NCBI GenBank assembly: GCA_030824725.1
Contig: JAPJRE010000123.1
Location: 1 to 10,164, forward strand
Source: Sphingomonas sp.
GTDB taxonomy: Bacteria > Pseudomonadota > Alphaproteobacteria > Sphingomonadales > Sphingomonadaceae
Length of the DNA: 10,164 nt
Direction: 5' to 3'
Part shown: piece by piece, positions 6,380-10,164 of the stretch
Numbering within the stretch: position 1 is the first letter of the stretch
Layout: each line of letters begins with the position of its first letter
The notes under the pieces: model-generated
What the model was told of the DNA's origin: nothing
Seen by the model: only the letters and a program-made list of their open reading frames with translations
Databases searched by the model: none
Program-made: the position numbers and the translations under genes

Positions 6380-7240
6380 ATGCCGGATCACGCCGACGCC
6401 ATCGTCTCCCGTCGCCCGCCGGTGATGCTGGTGCATGGCGCCTGGGTCACGCCGCTCAGCTGGGCGCCCTTCCGGCAGTGGATCGAGGCCGAAGGGTGGC
6501 GAGTCCATACGCCGTCCTGGCCGTTGATCGAGGGGTTTTCGGCGGAGGCGATCAATGCGGCGCCCCCCGCCGGGTTCGGCGGGCTGACCCTGGGGCGTAT
6601 CGTCGATCATCTCGCGGCGTTCGCCGCTCGGCTCGAGGAACCGCCAGTGCTGATCGGACATTCCTTCGGCGGGCTGCTGGTCCAGCTCCTGCTGGATCGC
6701 GGCGTCGGCAGCGCCGCCGTGGCGATCAACCCCGCGCCGATCGGCGGTATCGTGCCGGGAGCCACGGCCCTGCGGGCGATCGCGCCGATCCTCCTGCGGC
6801 CTTTCGGCTGGACGAGACCCTATGCATTCACCCGGCGCCGCTTCGGCGCACTGTTCGCGACGGGCGCGCCGGAGCGCCTGATCGACGAGGCTTTCGCCCG
6901 CTATGTCATCCCGGCGCCGGGCATGATCTTCCACCAGGCGGCGTCCGGGATCGGGAGCCGCGTGCGTCCGAAGCGGCGGCGGCAGCCGCTGCTGATCACC
7001 GGCAGCGCGGGCGACCTGCTGATCTCGCCCTATCTCTCCCACGCGGCATACCGGCTGCAACGCCGGTCCCCCGCACGCACCGAACTACACCTGTTCGGTC
7101 GCCATTCGCACCTGCTCATCGCGGAGCCGGGATGGGAAGAGGTCGCCGCAACCGCGATGACATGGCTGCAGGAGATCCTCGGATCGCCCACCGCGCGTGG
7201 AGGAGCGTCCGTCGCGGACCATGGATATACTTTGATCTAA
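6380..7240 (+). CDS. Alpha/beta hydrolase (esterase/lipase-like)
   Basis: This 286-residue protein has the alpha/beta-hydrolase fold signatures. The oxyanion-side V-H-G-A-W is near residues 18-22. The nucleophile elbow G-H-S-F-G-G has Ser95. The acid is probably Asp212 in G-S-A-G-D, and the catalytic His is probably His244 in G-R-H-S-H, followed by L-I-A-E-P-G-W-E-E. No signal peptide or membrane helix is obvious, so it should be cytoplasmic. The substrate cannot be told; a carboxylic ester is the cautious guess. Length is typical of the family. It follows the signalling island after a 220-base gap with a strong hairpin and is followed on the same strand by a second, different hydrolase 125 bases on. 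Co-transcription of the two is possible but not shown. Confidence 0.88.
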   Translation: MPDHADAIVSRRPPVMLVHGAWVTPLSWAPFRQWIEAEGWRVHTPSWPLIEGFSAEAINAAPPAGFGGLTLGRIVDHLAAFAARLEEPPVLIGHSFGGLLVQLLLDRGVGSAAVAINPAPIGGIVPGATALRAIAPILLRPFGWTRPYAFTRRRFGALFATGAPERLIDEAFARYVIPAPGMIFHQAASGIGSRVRPKRRRQPLLITGSAGDLLISPYLSHAAYRLQRRSPARTELHLFGRHSHLLIAEPGWEEVAATAMTWLQEILGSPTARGGASVADHGYTLI

Positions 7241-7253
7241 GCGGTCCGACCGC
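7241..7253 (+). terminator. Small hairpin right after the hydrolase stop
   Basis: GCGGT and ACCGC pair around a 3-base loop immediately after the stop codon. The stem is short and no T run follows, so terminator activity would be weak if present. Confidence 0.2.
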
Positions 7254-7352
7254 AAGTGCAATCGATCGACCAGCAACTCACCGGCAGTCTCTGACCAAGG
7301 GACGGCGATCGCGGGAAGCACCCTCCGCGCCGGCGTGCCCGTCTATGCGCTT

Positions 7353-7358
7353 GGAGGA
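7353..7358 (+). promoter_or_regulatory. Ribosome binding site for the long, signal-bearing form
   Basis: GGAGGA lies 7 bases before the ATG at 7366. It supports translation of the version with the Tat-like signal peptide. Confidence 0.7.
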
Positions 7359-7365
7359 ATGCGGA

Positions 7366-8331
7366 ATGAACGAGCATCCATCTGTCGGGCAACACTCCCT
7401 GACTCGCCGAACGGTCCTTGGTGCAGCGGCATCGCTTGTCGGCACCGTGGGAATCTCCCCCCAACTTCTTGCAGCGAACCGATCACAAGGAGCCGACCCC
7501 ATGACCTTCCTCAAGACCAGCGACGGCACCGAGATCTATTACAAGGACTGGGGCCCAAGGGATGCCACGCCGATCGTCTTCCATCACGGCTGGCCGCTCA
7601 GCGCGGACGACTGGGACAACCAGATGATGTTCTTCCTGCTCAAGGACTATCGCGTGATCGCGCACGATCGCCGGGGCCATGGCCGCTCGACGCAGACCTA
7701 TCTCGGCAACGAGATGGATACCTATGCGGCGGACGTCGCGGCGCTGACCGATGCGCTCGATCTCAAGGGCGCGATCCATATCGGCCACTCGACCGGCGGC
7801 GGCGAGGTGGCGCATTATGTGGCGCGGGCGAAGCCGGGGCGCGTCTCGAAGGCGGTCCTGATCGGCGCCGTGCCGCCGATCATGGTGAAGTCCGAGAAGA
7901 ACCCCGGCGGGCTGCCGATCGAGGTGTTCGACGGCTTCCGCGCCGCGCTGGTCGCCAACCGGGCCCAGTTCTACCTCGATGTGCCGGCCGGCCCGTTCTA
8001 CGGCTATAATCGCCCCGGCGCGAAGGTGGACCAGGGCGTCATCCAGAACTGGTGGCGGCAGGGCATGATGGGCGGCGCGAAGGCGCATTACGACTGCATC
8101 AAGGCGTTCAGCGAAACCGACTTCACCGAGGACCTGAAAAACATCCAGGTGCCGACCTTCGTGATGCACGGCGACGACGACCAGATCGTGCCCTATGCCG
8201 ACTCCGCGCCGCTTTCGGCCAAGCTGCTCGCGAAGGGAACGCTCAAGACCTACAAGGGGCTGCCGCACGGGATGTGCACGACGCATCCGGACGTGGTGAA
8301 CGCGGACCTGCTGGCGTTCATCAAGAGCTGA
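7366..8331 (+). CDS. Non-heme chloroperoxidase/arylesterase family alpha/beta hydrolase with Tat-like signal
   Basis: The long form has 321 residues. Residues 1-45 look like a twin-arginine signal: S-L-T-R-R-T-V-L, a hydrophobic stretch to about residue 30, and a possible cleavage near A36-A37. From Met46 the protein matches the classical cofactor-free haloperoxidase (CPO) group closely, with H-H-G-W-P-L, D-R-R-G-H-G-R-S, G-H-S-T-G-G-G, G-A-K-A-H-Y-D-C-I and H-G-D-D-D-Q-I-V-P. The triad is Ser142, Asp272 and His301 (Ser97, Asp227, His256 in the short form). Such enzymes hydrolyse aryl esters and can make peracids that halogenate in vitro; the true substrate is usually unknown. The region from 7501 alone gives exactly 276 residues, the usual family length, and has its own AAGGAG. 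A hairpin terminator follows. Confidence 0.93.
   Translation: MNEHPSVGQHSLTRRTVLGAAASLVGTVGISPQLLAANRSQGADPMTFLKTSDGTEIYYKDWGPRDATPIVFHHGWPLSADDWDNQMMFFLLKDYRVIAHDRRGHGRSTQTYLGNEMDTYAADVAALTDALDLKGAIHIGHSTGGGEVAHYVARAKPGRVSKAVLIGAVPPIMVKSEKNPGGLPIEVFDGFRAALVANRAQFYLDVPAGPFYGYNRPGAKVDQGVIQNWWRQGMMGGAKAHYDCIKAFSETDFTEDLKNIQVPTFVMHGDDDQIVPYADSAPLSAKLLAKGTLKTYKGLPHGMCTTHPDVVNADLLAFIKS
7487..7492 (+). promoter_or_regulatory. Internal ribosome binding site for a short cytoplasmic form
   Basis: AAGGAG lies 8 bases before an in-frame ATG at 7501, exactly where classical family members begin. It lies inside the end of the signal-peptide region of the long form. Confidence 0.55.
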
Positions 8332-8339
8332 CATGGAGT

Positions 8340-8370
8340 GCGCGCTCGACGTGCGATGCGTCGAGCGCGC
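8340..8370 (+). terminator. Strong hairpin, likely terminator of the chloroperoxidase-like gene
   Basis: A perfect 12-base stem (8340-8351 with 8359-8370) encloses a 7-base loop and begins 9 bases after the stop. Only TT follows, so it is a strong stem with a poor T run. It could act in both directions between convergent genes. Confidence 0.65.
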
Positions 8371-8389
8371 TTCCGATCTGTGTTCGCGG

Positions 8390-8408
8390 CCCTGACCCAG
8401 CGTCAGGG
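8390..8408. terminator. Second hairpin between convergent genes
   Basis: CCCTGAC and GTCAGGG form a 7-base stem with a 5-base loop. It lies 66 bases past the stop of the minus-strand dehydrogenase and 59 past the plus-strand hydrolase, and may help terminate either. No T run is present. Nothing else is visible in 8332-8473. Confidence 0.35.
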
Positions 8409-8473
8409 GGAAGGCCGGGCATCATCGACCAGCCAGTTTCGTCCCGGACGTCCTCGTGCAGGCCTGCGCTGTG

Positions 8474-9487
8474 TCAGGCAGCGGCCAGCACCGTCTTGCC
8501 GATCGCGCGACCGCTTTCGACCAACGCATGCACCTGCTTGAGATTGGCCGCATTGATGCCGGCCACACGTGCGTTGAGGGTCGTGCGCAGCACGCCCGCG
8601 TCGACGAGATGGGCGACCTCCTCCAGCAGCCGGTGCTGCTCGATCATGTCGGACGTGCCGAACATCGATCGAGTGAACATCAGTTCCCAGGCGACGGTGA
8701 TCGACTTGCGCTTCAGCGGCGCGATGTCGAAGCTGTGGGGATCATCGATCAGGGCGATGCGGCCTTGCGCGGCGACGATCTTGGGGAACAGCGGCAAGTA
8801 CCGATCCGACGCGGTGAGCCCGGCGACATAGTTCACTTCCGGGTGGCCGATCCGCGCCAGTTCCGCGTCGAGCGGCTGGTGGTGATCGATGACGTGGTGC
8901 GCCCCCATCGCCTGCACCCAGGCGACCGTTTCCGGCCGGGAGGCCGTGGCGATGACCGTCAGGCCGGTCAGCCGGCGCGCCATCTGGATCAGGATCGACC
9001 CGACGCCGCCCGCGCCGTTGATCACCAGCAGGCTGCCTTGGACCGCCTTGCGGCCATGCGGCACGTCGAGCCGGTCGAACAGCAATTCCCAGGCCGTGAT
9101 CGACGTCAGCGGCAGCGCCGCGGCTTCGGCCCAGTCGAGGCTTTTCGGCTTGTGGCCGACGATCCGCTCGTCGACGAGGTGCAACTCGGCATTGGTACCC
9201 GGGCGGGTGATGTCGCCGGCATAGAAGACCTCGTCACCGGTCCGGAACAGCGTGACGGCTTCGCCCACCGCCTCGACCACGCCCGCGGCGTCCCAGCCGA
9301 GGATCTTCGGTGCGCCGTCGGGGGCAGGGCTGCCGTTGCGAACCTTCACGTCGACCGGGTTGACCGATACCGCCTTCACGCGGACGAGCAGGTCGTGCGA
9401 ACCGGGCACGGGGGCGGGCACGTCCAGATCGAGCAGCGCGTCGTCGCGGTCGATGCTGCCGGGCTGGTGGTAACCAATGGCTTTCAT
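8474..9487 (-). CDS. Zinc-independent MDR-family alcohol dehydrogenase/quinone oxidoreductase
   Basis: This 337-residue protein belongs to the medium-chain dehydrogenase/reductase superfamily. Its quinone-oxidoreductase-like N-terminal half includes V-N-P-V-D-V-K and I-L-G-W-D-A-A-G-V-V-E-A-V-G. The Rossmann dinucleotide motif is G-A-G-G-V-G-S at 158-164, preceded by L-L-V-I-N. It is annotated in many genomes as 'zinc-binding alcohol dehydrogenase family', but I see no Cys/His catalytic zinc set and no structural-zinc cysteine cluster, so a zinc-free NADPH-dependent reductase is more likely. The substrate is unknown; a quinone or enone is a family-based guess. The ATG at 9487 is set by AGGAGG 6 bases upstream. 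It lies downstream of, and on the same strand as, a LysR-type regulator after about 100 bases, and so may be its target. It converges on the chloroperoxidase-like gene. Confidence 0.92.
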   Translation of the reverse strand: MKAIGYHQPGSIDRDDALLDLDVPAPVPGSHDLLVRVKAVSVNPVDVKVRNGSPAPDGAPKILGWDAAGVVEAVGEAVTLFRTGDEVFYAGDITRPGTNAELHLVDERIVGHKPKSLDWAEAAALPLTSITAWELLFDRLDVPHGRKAVQGSLLVINGAGGVGSILIQMARRLTGLTVIATASRPETVAWVQAMGAHHVIDHHQPLDAELARIGHPEVNYVAGLTASDRYLPLFPKIVAAQGRIALIDDPHSFDIAPLKRKSITVAWELMFTRSMFGTSDMIEQHRLLEEVAHLVDAGVLRTTLNARVAGINAANLKQVHALVESGRAIGKTVLAAA

Positions 9488-9493
9488 CTCGAA

Positions 9494-9499
9494 CCTCCT
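9494..9499 (-). promoter_or_regulatory. Ribosome binding site of the dehydrogenase
   Basis: AGGAGG on the minus strand lies 6 bases before the ATG at 9487. The frame extends further to 9541 without a comparable site, so 9487 is chosen. Confidence 0.75.
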
Positions 9500-9566
9500 G
9501 GTGATCGTTCGCGCCGCAGATGGCCGATGCGCAGGCTGCACGCCACCGCCAGTTCCGCACGTCCCG

Positions 9567-9582
9567 CATGCAGCGATGCATG
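9567..9582. repeat. Short palindrome between LysR and dehydrogenase genes
   Basis: CATGCA and TGCATG flank GCGA, just after the LysR stop and about 80 bases ahead of the dehydrogenase start. It could be an operator or a small hairpin. It does not fit the T-N11-A LysR box when read across its arms. Confidence 0.25.
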
Positions 9583-9586
9583 GCGA

Positions 9587-10164
9587 TCAGAGTTCCGGGG
9601 GCAGTGCCGCCGATAGCGCATCGACCAGTAAGCGAAGGCGCCGCAAGCGCCGAAGATCCTGATGATAGCCGAGCCACAGGTCGCGCGAGGGTGGCGTCTC
9701 CCCGTCGAGGCGCACCAGCGGCAGCTGATCGCCGATCACGCGCGGCAATATGGCGAGCCCTGCCCCGGCGACGCAGGCCGCCCCCTGCGCCTCGCGATTG
9801 TTGCTGCGGAACGAAGGCGCCGCAGCGGGCCAGCGGTCACGCAGCCAGGCGACGTCGGGCAGCCGGTCCAGCGCGCTGTTCATCGTGACGAGGCGATGGC
9901 CTTCGCCGTCGCTGCTCGCCCGCGGATCGCCGCAGCGGTCGAGATAGCCAGACGCCGCATATAGCCCGTAGCGCACGCGGGCGAAGCGGCGTTGGACGAT
10001 GTCGCTGCCGGAAAAGGGCACGAAGCGGAGCACCAGATCGGCTTCGCGTCGCTGCAGATCGTAGAGCCGCGAATCCGCCAGTATTTCCACCACCAGCCCG
10101 GGATGCTCGATGGCGAACGCTGCAAGCGGCGGTGCCAGCACCCGCGAGGATATCCAGTCCGAGG
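9587..10164 (-). CDS. LysR-type transcriptional regulator, C-terminal part (5' end outside window)
   Basis: The frame is open to the window edge, so the N-terminal winged HTH is not visible. The 192 residues seen form the LysR substrate-binding domain. They begin near R-V-L-A-P-P-L-A-A-F, typical of the start of its first lobe, followed by H-P-G-L-V-V-E-I-L. Then come L-Q-R-R-E-A-D-L-V-L-R-F and Y-A-A-S-G-Y-L, then G-A-G-L-A-I-L-P-R. The C-terminus is P-P-E-L. The pattern fits the subgroup of LysR proteins often found beside oxidoreductase genes. A GTG at 10141 is in frame but the coding region clearly continues upstream. The dehydrogenase gene lies directly downstream on the same strand, which suggests local control, although LysR genes are more often divergent from their targets. 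The effector cannot be inferred. Confidence 0.92.
   Translation of the reverse strand, partial: SDWISSRVLAPPLAAFAIEHPGLVVEILADSRLYDLQRREADLVLRFVPFSGSDIVQRRFARVRYGLYAASGYLDRCGDPRASSDGEGHRLVTMNSALDRLPDVAWLRDRWPAAAPSFRSNNREAQGAACVAGAGLAILPRVIGDQLPLVRLDGETPPSRDLWLGYHQDLRRLRRLRLLVDALSAALPPEL

Noticed and set aside
7227..7238. ATACTTTGATCT as a fourth copy of the candidate operator
   Set aside because: It matches copy A at only 9 of 12 positions, is not palindromic, and overlaps the end of the first hydrolase gene. Matches this good are expected by chance in 10 kb.
8456..9616. Plus-strand open frame of 386 codons opposite the dehydrogenase
   Set aside because: It is antisense to a clear MDR-family gene with a good ribosome binding site. 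The translation has shadow-like composition and no domain.

Overview
The window is dense, GC-rich bacterial DNA with short intergenic gaps, overlapping genes and start sites set by AGGAGG-like ribosome binding sites. FixL/FixJ-style two-component genes, a Tat-signal haloperoxidase-type hydrolase and the overall protein style suggest an alphaproteobacterium. A sphingomonad is my best guess; this is inference, since no rRNA or marker gene is present.

Positions 1-6159 hold a signalling island of seven genes. They are three related sensor histidine kinases (the first cut by the window edge), two FixJ-type response regulators (receiver plus LuxR-type HTH), and two stand-alone receiver proteins. 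The two complete kinases (1860-3263 minus, 3482-4984 plus) diverge from a shared control region of about 220 bases. They share a two-helix membrane anchor and an unusual PAS-like domain carrying W-R-E-D-W-S. Each arm contains one kinase, one FixJ-type regulator and one stand-alone receiver, but the coupling is swapped. On the left the kinase overlaps the receiver-only gene and the FixJ-type gene is detached. On the right the kinase overlaps the FixJ-type gene and the receiver-only gene is detached. A short sequence close to ATAC-n-TTGGTAT, palindromic in two of three copies, lies in front of both detached genes and in the divergent kinase region. It is a candidate operator for the cluster's own regulators.

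Positions 6160-8410 hold two alpha/beta hydrolases on the plus strand. The first (6380-7240) is a small esterase-like protein with a strong GC-rich hairpin in its leader. The second (7366-8331) is a non-heme chloroperoxidase/arylesterase family protein with a Tat-like signal peptide and a second well-placed internal start that would give the usual 276-residue cytoplasmic form. A strong hairpin follows its stop.

Positions 8474-10164 read on the minus strand. They hold the C-terminal part of a LysR-type regulator (cut by the window end) and, downstream of it, a zinc-independent MDR/quinone-oxidoreductase-like dehydrogenase that it may control. No mobile element, tRNA, rRNA or CRISPR array is visible.
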